DNA from: Prorocentrum cordatum
Lineage: Eukaryota; Sar; Dinophyceae; Prorocentrales; Prorocentraceae
Assembly (NCBI GenBank): GCA_963575745.1
Contig: CAUYUJ010006335.1
Coordinates: 1,293,015 to 1,357,014, forward strand
DNA length: 64,000 bases
Reading direction: 5' to 3'
Part shown: in pieces, positions 1 to 10,149 of the stretch
Layout: each line of letters starts with the position of its first letter
How positions within the stretch are numbered: the stretch's first letter is position 1
The notes under the pieces: generated by a model
What the model saw: only the letters and a program-made list of their open reading frames with translations
What the model was told of the DNA's origin: nothing
Database searches by the model: none
Made by a program: the position numbers and the translations under genes

Positions 1-147
1 GCACGCACAAATATCACTGCACTACTTAGTAGACCAAGTGTCATACTGTAGTACATGGCTTTGCACGCGCTCAGGCTCTGGAAATCTAAGTGTAGGTCAA
101 CACTCAGGATTCTATAATCTTCAAAACTAAGGGTGGTACAATAACAT

Positions 148-150
<3 letters not shown>

Positions 151-193
<43 letters not shown>
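151..193. repeat. (GCT)n microsatellite
   Basis: An almost perfect run of about 14 CTG/GCT triplets. The poly-Leu and poly-Gln reading frames across it are by-products of the triplet and not evidence of a gene. The flanks (1-150 and 194-295) show nothing recognisable. Confidence 0.95.
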
Positions 194-194
<1 letters not shown>

Positions 195-297
195 CGTCCT
201 CGGCCGCCCTGCTGCGCCCGTGCTGCAGCGCAGCGCGTGCCGTGCTCAGCACGTCCGTATTCACACGCCCGCGTGCTGGCTCGGCACGTGCGGATTC

Positions 298-518
298 TTC
301 TGGGCCTCCCAGGTGGGGCTGGAGCAGATGGGTCGGAGCATAGCGCCGCGTTGCCGGTGCATCGTCGATGCGGCTTGATGTGGAGCCTGGTTTTCTCCAC
401 GCCGACGGCGCCCATGCATCGCTGATGTCGCCGTTGCATCGCCAATGCATCGGCGAAGCATGACCGATACACCGGCGATGCGGCGCGATCCTGCGACCCC
501 ATCTGGGGTACCTCTAGT
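298..518 (+). repeat. Dispersed repeat A, copy 1 (GATGCATCGCCGATGC motif)
   Basis: This stretch aligns by eye to 2690-2912. Both share AGATGGG.CGGAG, then stacked CGATGCATCGCCGATGC-like motifs, then GGCT.GATGTGGAGCCTG, and end with GCGATCCT and CCCCATCT. They are clearly homologous but diverged. The many CATCG/CGATG words make the repeat partly self-complementary. No coding potential is evident. Confidence 0.8.
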
Positions 519-959
519 TTGGGAGAACGCATCGCGCCAGACCTGCGGTTTCGGCCTGCGTGTTGAGCTCCGTGCCAACACGCCACGTGTTGCGTGCTGC
601 GTGTCGGGGCAGCCACGCTCCCTCCTATCCCCCACCCGTTTTCCTCCATGGGGGGGGCCCCTGTCGGGGCCCACGGGGCAGCCAGGCATAGCTGCCTTGT
701 GGTGCAAAAAGGTCCCCTCGGAGGGCCCCCATCTAGGGTTTGTGGCTGACCACACGACCTCCTCTCGTTTTCTTCCCTTCCGTGGCGTGCGATCCTGTCC
801 CCCCCGCCCTCCTCCTCCCGCCTCTGCCCTCGGCCCCCGGAGCGCCACCCCGCGCCCCCGCGCGCAGCCTGCAGGGGCTTCGCGCGAGAGAGCCCGTGCG
901 GTCCGGCGGCGGCCGAGGGGCAGGCGCGAGCGAGAGGCACAGATCGGGAGCAACGTTAG
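519..959. other. Non-coding stretch, no gene recognised
   Basis: GC-rich sequence with C-runs and no convincing protein on either strand. It forms the left flank of the TIR element starting at 968; the element's left target duplication (GGCCAGGG) is at 960-967. Confidence 0.6.
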
Positions 960-1111
960 GGCCAGGGTTAAGTCGGGCCGGCCCCTCTACAGGATGAATA
1001 TTCAAAATTATCCCAGAGCGACCCTACCTAGGAGTTGGAGCCCCGAGGAGAGCAATATCAGTAGTAACGGTAAACGCCGTCCTCCTCCTTCTCCTCATCG
1101 TCGCAGTTGTG

Positions 1112-1126
1112 GTAGTAGTAGTAGTG

Positions 1127-1176
<50 letters not shown>

Positions 1177-1203
1177 AGTAGTAGTAGTAGTAGCAGTAGT
1201 AGC

Positions 1204-1259
<56 letters not shown>

Positions 1260-1362
1260 AAGTAGTAGTAGTAGTAGTAGTAGCAGTAGTAGTAGTAGTA
1301 GTAGTAGTAGCTGTAGTAGTAGTAGTAGTAGTAGTCGTAGTAGTAGTAGTAGTAGTAGTAGT
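1112..1362. repeat. (GTA/AGT)n array
   Basis: About 250 bp of AGT triplets with scattered single-base changes (GGT, AGC, AGA, TGT, CGT). Apparent poly-Ser, poly-Val and poly-Leu frames are artefacts. It is the first of four tandem arrays inside the TIR element. Confidence 0.95.
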
Positions 1363-1381
1363 AATACTAATAACAGTACAG

Positions 1382-1690
1382 CTAAATACCTACATCTACA
1401 TCTAGACCTGCATCCACATCTACACCTACACCTACATCTGCATGTACACATGCAGCTACAACTACATATACATCTACAACTACACTCACATGTACATCTA
1501 CATATACACCTACATGTACACCTACATGTACATATACATCTACACCTACATGTACATATACACCTGCATGTACATCTGCATCTACATGTACATCTACATC
1601 TACATATACACCTACATCTACACCTATATGTAAATATACATATAAACCTACATGCACATCTACACCTACATCCGCACCTACATCTACCTG
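1382..1690. repeat. CTACAT/CTACAC hexamer array
   Basis: About 300 bp built of CTACAT, CTACAC and ATGTAC hexamers in irregular order, giving apparent His-Leu and Tyr-Ile dipeptide frames. It is the second array inside the TIR element, with a short junction to the GTA array. Confidence 0.9.
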
Positions 1691-1715
1691 CTGGTGTTGC
1701 TTTGCCTTTGCGTTG

Positions 1716-2166
1716 ATGCTATGCTATGCTTTGCTATGTTGCGCTATGCTATGCTATGCTATGTTACGCTATGCTATGATATGCAATGCTGCGCTTTGCT
1801 GCACTATGCTATGCCAGGGTATACTCGGGTATGCTAGGATGCTAGGCAATGCTATGTTATGGTATGATGCACTATGCTATGCTATGCTATGGTATGTTGC
1901 GCTATGCTATGATATGCTGCACTATGCGATGCTATGATATGCCGTGCTATGCTATGCTATGTTGCGCTATAAATGCTATGCTGTGCTATGCTGCGCTATG
2001 CTATGCTATGCTTCGTTATGCTATGATATGCTGCGCTGTGCTATGCTATGCTATGATCTGATATGCTGCGCTATACCATACTATAATATGCGATGCTATG
2101 CTGCGCTATGCTATGATATGCTAGGTTATGACATGATATGATATGCTCTGCTATGCTATGTTAGTG
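1716..2166. repeat. (ATGCT)n pentamer satellite
   Basis: About 450 bp of GCTAT/ATGCT pentamers with recurring variants (TTGCG, GATAT, GGTAT). The arrangement is locally periodic at 10-30 bp, suggesting unequal exchange between mutated pentamers. Confidence 0.93.
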
Positions 2167-2174
2167 CTGCGCTG

Positions 2175-2330
2175 CGTTAAGCTAAGTTGAGCTAAGCTAA
2201 GCTAAGCTAGGCTAGGCTACGCTACGCTAAGCTAAGCTAAGCTAAGCTAGGCCAGGCTAAGTTAAGCTAAGCTAAGATAAGCTATGTTCAGCTAGGCTAA
2301 GCTAAGATGAGATACGCAACGCTAAGCTAA
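2175..2330. repeat. (GCTAA)n pentamer satellite
   Basis: About 155 bp of GCTAA pentamers with GCTAG and GTTAA variants, directly following the ATGCT array. The two units differ at one base, so one probably seeded the other by mutation and re-amplification. Confidence 0.92.
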
Positions 2331-2689
2331 GGGGGACGTAACTGGGGGAACCGCGGGGCGGATCCTGGGGGCCCGGGGCGAGGAACACTGCCCAGCCCCT
2401 TTAAGATAGAGAGTAAGAACCCTTCTAGGCAGAGCATAGGTCGGGAAATAGTAAACAACAGTATGGGGATGATTGTTCAACTATGTTTGATAAGTTTCGA
2501 TTATTTGGGGGTGTATCTTTTATTCTTAGTACAAGATACTACGCCTGTAGGAAGAGACGCCCGACCTAAGGCCAGGGGCTGCCAAAGAGGCCCCTGGCAC
2601 ACGGTGCCCCCAGCGTTGCGCTCCATTTGGGAGCCCATGGGACCTCTGGGCCTCGCGAGGGGTGCTCTGGAAACCGCGGGGGCCTCCTT

Positions 2690-2914
2690 CCTTTCTAGAC
2701 CTCCTGGATGGGGTCGGCGTAGATGGGGTCGGAGGATCGTGCCGCATCGCCGATGCATCGCCGATGCGGCTCGATGTGGAGCCTGATTTGCTTCACGTCG
2801 ACGTCACCGATGCACCGCCAATATCGACGATGCGTCGCTGGCGAATCGCCGATGCATCGGCCCCTCTGGCGCGATCCTCTGGCCCCATCTACTCGGACTC
2901 CATCTAGGATGCCT
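2690..2914 (+). repeat. Dispersed repeat A, copy 2
   Basis: Homologous to 298-518 (shared GATGCATCGCCGATGCGGCT, then GATGTGGAGCCTG and the downstream GCGATCCT...CCCCATCT block). The two copies flank the TIR element in the same orientation, about 2.4 kb apart. Confidence 0.8.
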
Positions 2915-2944
2915 CTAACCTGGGGCCCGGGACACTTCTAGCAG

Positions 2945-3358
2945 CACACACACGATCGGGGGGCATGGGAGGGGATAGGCTCCCGGGGGATCGGCTCAGG
3001 GGGGAAGGTCTTTCCAGCAATTGTCGGTCATTTCCGAACGGTTGTTCAGGAGTCTGCTGACATTTTCGAGGCCAGGGGTGGGTTCCACCCGCTGCGCCTC
3101 GTCGAGGGCGTTCTGGGGGTGCTGGAGTCGTCCCGAACGGGCGGAGAGCCGATCTATGACCCGGAAGTCAGGGGGCCACGTTGGGGGGGATAGGCTCAAT
3201 GGGGGTCGCATTGACCCCCAATCGCCCATCGCCGGTTGGCGCCTGATAGCCCACCCCGTCCAGGAACGTGCGGCTTCGCTGTTGGGGGCCTATTGCCGAT
3301 CCCTCTATGGGCGGTACATCGCCGACTCCAGCTCGATGCTTTCTCCTCCCGAGCTGTA
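2945..3358 (+). repeat. Dispersed repeat B, copy 1 (~400 bp)
   Basis: Aligns along its length to 55150-55555 and, for its last 130 bp, to 54830-54960. Shared landmarks in order: GGATAGGCTC; a GAAGGTCT block; TCGAGGCC.GGGGTGG; CCGCTGCGCCT; GAGGGCGTTC; CTATGACCCGGA; CGCCCA.TCGCCG; CCCACCCC; and a closing TCCAGCTCGA. A shorter relative lies at 16565-16720. The small ORFs across it are not conserved between copies, so it is probably a non-coding dispersed element of unknown type. Confidence 0.8.
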
Positions 3359-3530
3359 TCGCCGATCGTTCAGTTCAAAGAAGCAGGGTCAGGCCTGATC
3401 AGTGGGCCGAGCCTGCAGGAGCAAGGCTGCCCTCGTGCCCTGCCTGTCGCGTCGTCGTGTCCTCTTCGTGCCTGCCCCTTCTCTGCCCCTTTTCTGCGGC
3501 CGCACCCTCCTCTCTGCACCCCAAGGACAT

Positions 3531-3595
3531 CCTCCTCCTCCTCCTCCTCCTCCTCCTCCTCCTCCTCCTCCTCCTCCTCCTCCTCCTCCTCCTCC
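3531..3595. repeat. (CTC)n microsatellite
   Basis: Perfect CCT/CTC triplets over about 65 bp, interrupted once near the end. The poly-Pro, poly-Ser and poly-Gly frames through it are artefacts. Confidence 0.95.
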
Positions 3596-4011
3596 TACTC
3601 CTCTCCCCTTCTCCTCGAAAGCCTTGCGGCCCGAACCCGCGAGGCCTGCCGCGCGCTCAGGCCGCTTGCGATGCACGAGCCGTCGTGGGGTTGCAGGGCG
3701 GGCCCGCTGCCGCCACGGTCCGTGCCTTGATGGGGGGCCTCTGAGGAGACAGCAGAAGTTATCGCAGGAGACGGCGACTACACTTGCGAGGGACCCCCGT
3801 AGGGGAGAGGTGGCCGCGGCGGCAGCCAGCACGCTGACTGGCGCGACCGAGGACCATGAAACAATGACGAAACCAGCCGCTGACAGCCGCTGGAAGCAGC
3901 CGAGCCGCGGGCGTCAGCGGCAAAGCAGCCAGAACCGTCACAGCAGGTAAGGTTATGTGGTCTGACCAGGGCGTCTTGCAGGAAGCACCGATGGGTGTAC
4001 AAGCGTGCGGG

Positions 4012-4036
4012 CACACACACACACACACACACACAC
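4012..4036. repeat. (CA)12 microsatellite
   Basis: Twelve perfect CA dinucleotides, directly upstream of the possible decayed zinc-binding exon that follows. Confidence 0.95.
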
Positions 4037-4039
4037 CAG

Positions 4040-4389
4040 GCGGGGAGGCTTGCAAGGTATGCGGCTACACCTGGCCCGCGGGCGAGAAATCCAGCAGCCA
4101 TGCCGAGCGGAAGGCGCTGCAGAGTCTTGGGCTCACCACTGACAGTTTGCTGGCGCCCGAGGCAGTGGTCACGGTGGCCAATGGCTCGGCGGACAACGGT
4201 GGAGTGCTTGGCCAAGTTTCCGGCCTTGGCACCTGCTCAACCCACGCCGCCACTCACGGAACCCAGGCTGGGGGTCAGGCTCGAGCAGCCCTTCGGTACC
4301 GGGCACAGGCCACAAGGGCTACGACTTTGCCAACCCAGACGAGCTGGCCCAGTACATCGACAGGAAAGCAGTTATCAAGGCCCGCTAGA
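4040..4389 (+). pseudogene. Possible decayed coding segment with CxxC motif
   Basis: One plus frame gives a protein-like stretch with ACKVCGYTWPAGEK near its start (a CxxC followed by an aromatic/Pro loop), continuing to about 4210. A different frame then gives GYDFANPDELAQYIDRKAV and stops at 4387-4389. Neighbouring frames look random. A zinc-knuckle segment followed by a second short motif in another frame suggests a decayed ORF, perhaps retroelement ORF1-like, but I cannot name the family. It may instead be two exons of an unknown gene. Confidence is low. Confidence 0.25.
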
Positions 4390-4399
4390 AAGCAGCCAG

Positions 4400-5870
4400 T
4401 GCTCAACGCGCTGCTGCGCCGGGGGCAGCGCTTGCACCGGGAAGCGGGGCAGCGGCGGGAGGGGGAGGGCAGCCTTCGCCTTCTTGACATCATCAGACAG
4501 GGTAGAGCAAACAGACGAGGTACGGAAGGAGACGAGACGCAGCAGCCCGACAACAAAAACAACATACAACACCAACCAGCAGGAACCATAAATAATTGAG
4601 GATTGGCCGCGTCTCCATGCACGCCGGTCGCACCCCGAACGAGGACAACCGCCAGCGCGATGGAGTAAGGGTACATGCAGATGACCCAGTGTTGGCAGCG
4701 GCCAGGAGAGAGCTGGAGTAAATCCAGAGAATCACTACAGGATGGGCCCAGAGCTGGACGTGGCGCACACGCGATGAGGACAGCGACGACGACGACGATT
4801 GGAACGACTGGTGCATCTCATATGCGCAAGCCAGACTTGCACGCGTAAGAATGGCGGCGCTGCAGAACGGCGAAACCCATCGACAGGCGCGCGCCGAAGA
4901 CTACGCGGGCCCCGGGCATATCGCGGACCCGAACGCGGCGCGCAGGCGCAACGCGGAGAACGCGCAGCTACGCAGGTACATCAATGCGGGTGAGGTTCGG
5001 CCGTGGGGCACGCCAACGCAAGCCGGAAAATTTGGAAGACCCGCGCAACATGCCGCACCTGCCAGAGCGCTTCCCTCGGACGGCGAGCGCCGCGGCAAGC
5101 CAGGCGGGGCTCGGCGCGGAGGCACATCCGCGCGCTAGCTCTGGCGCGAGCGAGGCCCAACCAGCAACTTGCAATCCGAACCTCGATGCGGGCGCCGATA
5201 CGACAGGCGCTAAGGGGGGGGGGAGCGAGAAGCCGAGGCGGCGGCGGCAGGCCCCAACAACGGCGACACCGCCCACGAGCAACCAAGCAACGACGTGGAA
5301 GCGCATGTTGTAAAATTGAACCTCGCGCGGAGGCGGAGACCACGGGCGCGGGGGCTGCCGGCGCTGAATGTCGGGGGGCGCCCGGGGGACTTACGCGAGG
5401 GCCCCATGCGGCAGCAAGCCGCGCCGACGAAATGCGCGCTCAGGGGCAGGCGCAGGGGGCGCGCCAGCAACTGAATGGAGGGCCCCCGCGCGCCGCAAGA
5501 GGACTCGGACGCGGCCGGCCGGCCACGGGCGCGCGCGCCGTTCGTCGTTCATTTCCTGGCCCATCCCATCGCCAGGTCGCTCGTCGCGCAGGCGGCCGAG
5601 AGGGCGGGCAACGCGGAGGCGCCGCGCGCGGCTGCAGCAGCTCCCGGCCCCCTCGAGCAGTTGGCCCAGCGCGGCGAGCAGCGCGCCCAGGCCATGGCCC
5701 GAGACGCACAAAAAGGACGGGGGCGCGGGCAAGCAAGACGGCCTGAGAACGCAAAGACCTGAGGGCCCCCCGCGGACAGTGCCACCTCATATTTAGCGTC
5801 GCCACGCGGAGCTGGACCAGGTCCTGGGGCAGCCCGTCTGCGGAACGCCCCAGGCCCGCAGTCGCCGCGC
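4400..5870. other. GC-rich stretch, no gene recognised
   Basis: Very GC-rich, with open frames on both strands as expected from composition alone. No domain, repeat array or RNA gene was recognised. Residue composition (Ala/Arg/Gly-rich in all frames) is uninformative. Confidence 0.5.
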
Positions 5871-5875
5871 TTGGT

Positions 5876-5923
5876 ATGTATATATATATATACATATATA
5901 TATATACATATATATATATATAT
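5876..5923. repeat. (TA)n microsatellite
   Basis: About 48 bp of TATATA with interspersed TACATA, embedded in GC-rich DNA. It is a self-complementary, easily melted spot. Confidence 0.93.
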
Positions 5924-5929
5924 GTTGGC

Positions 5930-7343
5930 AGAGTGATGGCGCCAGAGAGCCCCGCTGGGCATTGCCGCGGATCAGCGGAGGATTGGCAGGTTGCCAGTCC
6001 AGCCACGCACCCGCGCGCAATCGCAGGATCGTCGTTCAAGCTGACCAGGCTGCGGGCACTGCCCTCGGCCCCCCATCGGGCGCGACCGAGGGGCCCCGTT
6101 CTCTAGCTCAGCGCGGAGAGCCAAACAGAATGAGCACAGCTGCAGGCAAGTCGTGATGGCCCAGAACAGCGCCAGGAACTTCGAAAACCCACGGGGAATG
6201 CCTGGCAGAGGTGCGCCGAGGAGCTGGGGGGCGCCATGCGTTCCACGCGTCCCCCACGCTCTGCAGGCGCAGGGAGACGGCACTCTCGCGGAAGATCTGC
6301 CGCGGGAGGAGCGGATCAGCAGGCGGCGCGCAATGGCGGAGGAGATGCGCCGACGCGCATGGCTAAGCAGCGCGCGGAGTCGCAGGGCCGCCAGAATCCA
6401 GGCCATGCCGGGCAGCGCCGCTGACGGCAACAGCAGTGCTGTGGAAGTGCGCCAGCTCGCGGCAAGTGTGGCGGGCCGCAGCAGCAGGGCGTTGCGGCGC
6501 AAGCGCGGCGCGACGGAGAGGCCGCGACCGCGGCAACCCAGCCCCAAAGGGATGCAGTTCCAGGAGAGCTGCCCAACCCGATGGAACACAAAAGTGGCGG
6601 CAAGGAAAATGCCGCAGCCAGCGCGGCTGTTTCCCTGGCGACAGCGGCGGCAGCAGTGAGCGCGGCTTCTGGGGCGCCAGGAGACGACCGACAAGATGTA
6701 GTACCCGCCGATGATGTTCGCGCGAGGGCCCGTGGCCGCTGGCGAAAAGCAGCTGGAGACCCGGGCGAAGACCGCGGCGCGGAGGCCCATCGCTAGGCGG
6801 CCTGACGCGCAGGGCAGAGCTCGGACGACGCCGCTGCCACCAGCCAAGCTGCAGCGCGCACAGGCCGAGGGCATGCCGGGCAGGCAGCGGGGCCCACTGC
6901 TCGCAAGCAAGGAGCTGATATCTCCAGGACCTGCATGAATTCATGCCGTGATGAACCACCTGCAAGCATGAGCAGCTGGCAGAGGAGATCTGGCAGGCCT
7001 GGAGGATGATATTTGCAGGAGGTATGGACGAGATCGCTGGGACAGCTTTAGGCTTGGTGGACAATGCCCAGCTGTGACGAGTTGATGGAAGTACTTGCTC
7101 GTGCTGGGGGCGAGGGAGGATTGGCAACACATCGCGCCATCTGGACCGAATTGACGGACCTCCGACAACTATGGCGCCGTCTTCCTCGAAACGACATTGA
7201 TCGCCCCGCTCGTCTGCAGTCGGCCTGGCCAGGCGATGACCGACCCAGAGCTGTTCCAAGATTATTCCAAGCGGATTGCTAAGTGACGTAGGACGTAGTT
7301 TTTTCTCTGTAGTTTCGTCCCCTGGAAATGTGGTAAATTCGGC
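5930..7343. other. GC-rich stretch with one short protein-like tail
   Basis: No recognised gene. Near the right end the plus frame 7164-7286 gives DNYGAVFLETTLIAPLV and later DPELFQDYSKRIAK before TGA. It reads like the end of a real protein but is only about 40 codons and has a stop just upstream. It could be a last exon or a relic; I could not link it to other exons. Confidence 0.35.
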
Positions 7344-7345
7344 TG

Positions 7346-7362
7346 TTTTTTTTTTTTTTTTT

Positions 7363-7399
<37 letters not shown>
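7346..7399. repeat. T21-ATAT-A29 perfect inverted homopolymer
   Basis: A run of 21 T, then ATAT, then 29 A. The whole block is self-complementary and can form a long A:T hairpin or cruciform. It sits just downstream of the protein-like tail ending at 7286. It could be a head-to-head junction of two poly(A) tails or an assembly artefact. Confidence 0.9.
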
Positions 7400-7403
<4 letters not shown>

Positions 7404-7599
7404 ATTTTTAATCTAAAGAAGAGCGGCTAATTCCCCGCAGCGCCGCGCTGTCCAAGACAGTGCTATGGTGGCCACGCAGGCCAGTAATGTTCGCAGATGG
7501 TTTCGCAGGGCGTTCATGATGATTCGTTTTTGGGGCACGGTCCCCCCGGCCTGGAAATTAAATTATCTTTCTCGCCACCCCGATTACTTCTAGGCTCCG

Positions 7600-8060
7600 T
7601 CGCCTTCCTCACTTTCTTCCGTCCTCTCTCGGGTTCCTGTAAGGCGGTCTTGGGGGTCCCTTGGACATTGTTGGCTGTTTTCGGTGCCTCCTGGGCCGTG
7701 TTGATGTTCTCTCGGGCCATTTTGGGTTGTCCTGAGGCACTTTTGAAGGATGATTGGGCGATTGGGGAAATCTCTTTGGCCGTCTGTGGGCTTCATACAG
7801 GCTTCTAGGGATAGTTGGAACTGCAAGAAGTCCGAAGAGGTGAAGCCACCCAAATATTTGAGAAACCGTTTGTGGACGATCAAGTGGGTTGCTCTATTCG
7901 GGTTTTTTTGTGGGGTAGTCTTGCGGCCCTCTTGAGCTGTCTTGAAGGCTTAGTGGCACGTTTGGAGGCCGATTTGGACCGCCGTGGGGCCGTTCGGGAG
8001 GCATGTTGGGCCATATTGGCGGTTTTGTTCGCTTGTCCCGGCCGTCTTGAAGCCCGGGAG
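7600..8060 (+). repeat. Degenerate TCTTGGGGCC-type minisatellite
   Basis: Loose recurrences of CTTGGGGGTC, CCTTGG, TGGGCCGT and CTTGAGCTGTCTTG at irregular 10-25 bp spacing, like the clearer arrays at 34080 and 38580. No gene is supported here; ORFs on both strands are products of the repeat. Confidence 0.5.
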
Positions 8061-8169
8061 CGCGGACCGATTTTTGTTCACCCTCGAGAGTGCGGACTCA
8101 TAGTTTTTCAGAGGGGATCGTGGCCTCGGGAGGAGGAGCACTGCACGCAGAACTCCGCAGCGGGAGGGG

Positions 8170-8426
8170 GGTCCTCTTAGAAGATGATTCAACCCAGCCA
8201 GACAGCGCTTGGCATCATACCATGCCTCATCGTGCAAACCGACATGGTGGCGGAATTCGAAGCAGTCGCACAGGTGGAAGCGAGTACCCTCGCAAACGCA
8301 TGTTACTTGGGCGCGTCGTGTCGCCCAAATGCCCCATTGCAGAAGCATGGGCGAGCTCTTGTCGCTCCAGTCCTCCCGCGACAACTTCTCATGCCAGGAG
8401 TGCGTGCCCGACGCTCCAGCTCCAGC
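8170..8426 (-). CDS. Possible exon of an unknown protein (minus strand)
   Basis: On the minus strand an open frame starting at 8426 reads through WHEKLSREDWSDKSSPMLLQ, then VTCVCEGTRFHLCDCFEF and HDEAWYDAKRCLAG. The residue mix (Trp, His, Cys, acidic) is much more protein-like than the other frames. An in-frame TAG lies directly upstream, at GGATAG followed by G, which also makes an AG|G acceptor as preferred in dinoflagellates, so 8426 is a plausible exon start. The open frame runs on to 7950, but the protein-like part ends near 8170. Upstream on the same strand (8640-8780) another frame is acidic (SDESDKEEDDDEKEDK) and could be an earlier exon. Family unknown. Confidence 0.3.
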
Positions 8427-8960
8427 CTATCCAAGGGCAAAGCTTGAGCAGCGCCGGTGGGTTTTAATAATGTCTCACCGTTGCAGCTCTTGAGGCCCCG
8501 ACCCTGCAGCAGACTCATTGGGCTCAGCATTTCAGTGGCCGCTCGTCGCAGCCGTAGTAGTAGTACGGAATGCCTAGATGATGTCATGGGGAGAGCGTGC
8601 GACGGATAGTGTACAGCAGCATCGGTGGTGCGTGTTCGGTTGGGTTTACTCTGTTTGTCTTCCTTCTCGTCATCGTCCTCCTCTTTGTCGCTCTCGTCCG
8701 ACGAATCTAGAATATCACTTGCCTCCTCAAACTTTCCATTTCCGCTGTGCTGACGCCCAGCCTTTTTGGCTCTCGAGTCCACCCGTCGCGGGCGCGGGCG
8801 TAAGGCCTCAGCGGCCGGCGATGGAAGCCATCAGGAATGCCATTCCAGAGACACCTGTGATCGTAGCGGGCGCCGTCGGTGCGGAGGGGTGGGCCCCTCT
8901 TTCGACGCTTGGCTCCCCGTCTCTTTTCCCCCCTCCAGGAGTGGGGAAGGGAGATGGGGA
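8427..8960. other. Mostly non-coding; acidic minus-strand frame
   Basis: Contains a TCGTCC/TCCTCG-rich patch (about 8655-8705) that encodes Asp/Glu on the minus strand. This may be low-complexity DNA or part of an upstream exon of the candidate at 8170-8426. Confidence 0.35.
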
Positions 8961-8963
8961 GCC

Positions 8964-9001
8964 CTCCTCCTCCTCCTCCTCCTCCTCCTCCTCCTCCTCC
9001 T
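8964..9001. repeat. (CCT)n microsatellite
   Basis: About 13 perfect CCT triplets. Apparent poly-Ser, poly-Leu and poly-Glu frames are artefacts. Confidence 0.95.
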
Positions 9002-9740
9002 CTGGTTTATGTTTCTGTTGGCCGTGTAGTTCGCCACAGGGCATGGTGTGCCAGACCCTCTTACAGTGGGGGCGTTCGTTCATGAATTCGCACAGGAGGC
9101 TTCAGACCCTTGAGGATATCCTTATCTAGTGAGTACGGCGGTGATATCCATTGCACATCCACGATTGGAGTTCCACTAGCTTCCAGACTTTGGATGATTT
9201 ATCCCATGGTTCCTTATCGAATGCCCTCACTGTTTTGTTGTCTGTTCCTCCTCATCATCCTTTCGCCTCTTCCGCCACCTACTTCCGCGTCGGGCATTCC
9301 TCCTGCTCTCGTCCCACTCGTCATGTCCCTCCCCCAGCATCCTTCTGAAGTCCCATTCCGACTTCCCTGCTCCGATGATTTCCCTCTTTGCATGATGCAT
9401 CGTATTGTTCCTCCTTCGCTTTCACATCCTCCTGTGATCCCTACTATCCCCTCCGCACGTGATGCATTCATCCTGCTCCTCCTGCTCTTTCACGTCCTGC
9501 TGCCTCTTCCTAGTGCTGCTGTTGCGTGTGCCGAAGCTTCAGCTTATGGTGGCAACGCTGCTTCTTATCCGTTTTATGCTCCTCCACAGACCCGCTTCCG
9601 TCCAAAACAATCTTATTATTTTTAATGGTCCATCCTCTTATACCCTCCAGCCCCCTTGCAGTTGTCCGATATGAGTATCGCCCCCTTGTCACATGGCAAC
9701 GTCCTCTCGTGTTCACGTGAGTCCCGCGTAGTGTGTGTTT
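9002..9740. other. Pyrimidine-rich stretch, no gene recognised
   Basis: C/T-rich plus strand, with long hydrophobic or Pro-rich frames that follow from composition. No domain or repeat unit was recognised. Confidence 0.5.
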
Positions 9741-10149
9741 TTTCTCACAGGATGTTGAATTCTCGCCGTTCGTGTTTATTTCGTTTGCAGATCCGATTGC
9801 CTTCAGTGCTTGAAAATGGTGGTGCCGCTGCAGTTTTGGCAGTATGTCTTGATCGGTAGTTTGATGCCGTCCTCCGGGATGGGGCGCCTGCCCTAGCCTG
9901 CGCAGCAGTCCTGGATCCGCTCAAGGCCTCGCTCCTTCTTGCCTCCTCTCCGTGCTGCATGTTGCATGCTGCTAGGGGGAATCCGTGCACCCCACGGGCC
10001 CAAAGGCCAGCCCTGTCGGTATGCACAACACGCTGGACTGCCCACGGCTCGGGCGCGCAGTCGTCGTGGGATGCTGCGCCGCCAGAGCTGTGGGCCACCG
10101 CTGCAGACCCTGCGGCGGCTGTCCTCTGAGAAGCCTCGGCTTGGCCTCC

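Larger units (their letters stand above)
968..2569 (+). mobile_element. 1602-bp TIR element with 8-bp target duplication and a satellite interior
   Basis: The left end reads TTAAGTCGGGC and then CTCTACAGG. The reverse complement of the right end reads TTAGGTCGGGC and then TCCTACAGG, so 10 of the first 11 bases match and the CTACAGG block lies at the same offset. The element is bounded by the perfect 8-bp direct repeat GGCCAGGG at 960-967 and 2570-2577. Its outer parts (968-1010 and about 2447-2569) match the 160-bp elements at 19549 and 43099. The 1.44 kb between them holds GTA, hexamer, ATGCT and GCTAA arrays plus about 110 bp of unique sequence (2331-2440). No transposase is visible. An 8-bp duplication fits a hAT-like superfamily, but that assignment is inference. 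Confidence 0.8.

Noticed and set aside
445-1716. 423-codon ORF with poly-Ser and His-Leu repeats
   Set aside because: It runs through the GTA and hexamer arrays; all six frames are open there and the residues simply translate the simple repeats.
2437-2569. A separate 133-bp TIR element starting at TAGGTCGGG (2437)
   Set aside because: Its left flank (GCAGAGCA) does not match the right flank GGCCAGGG, whereas the end at 968 does.
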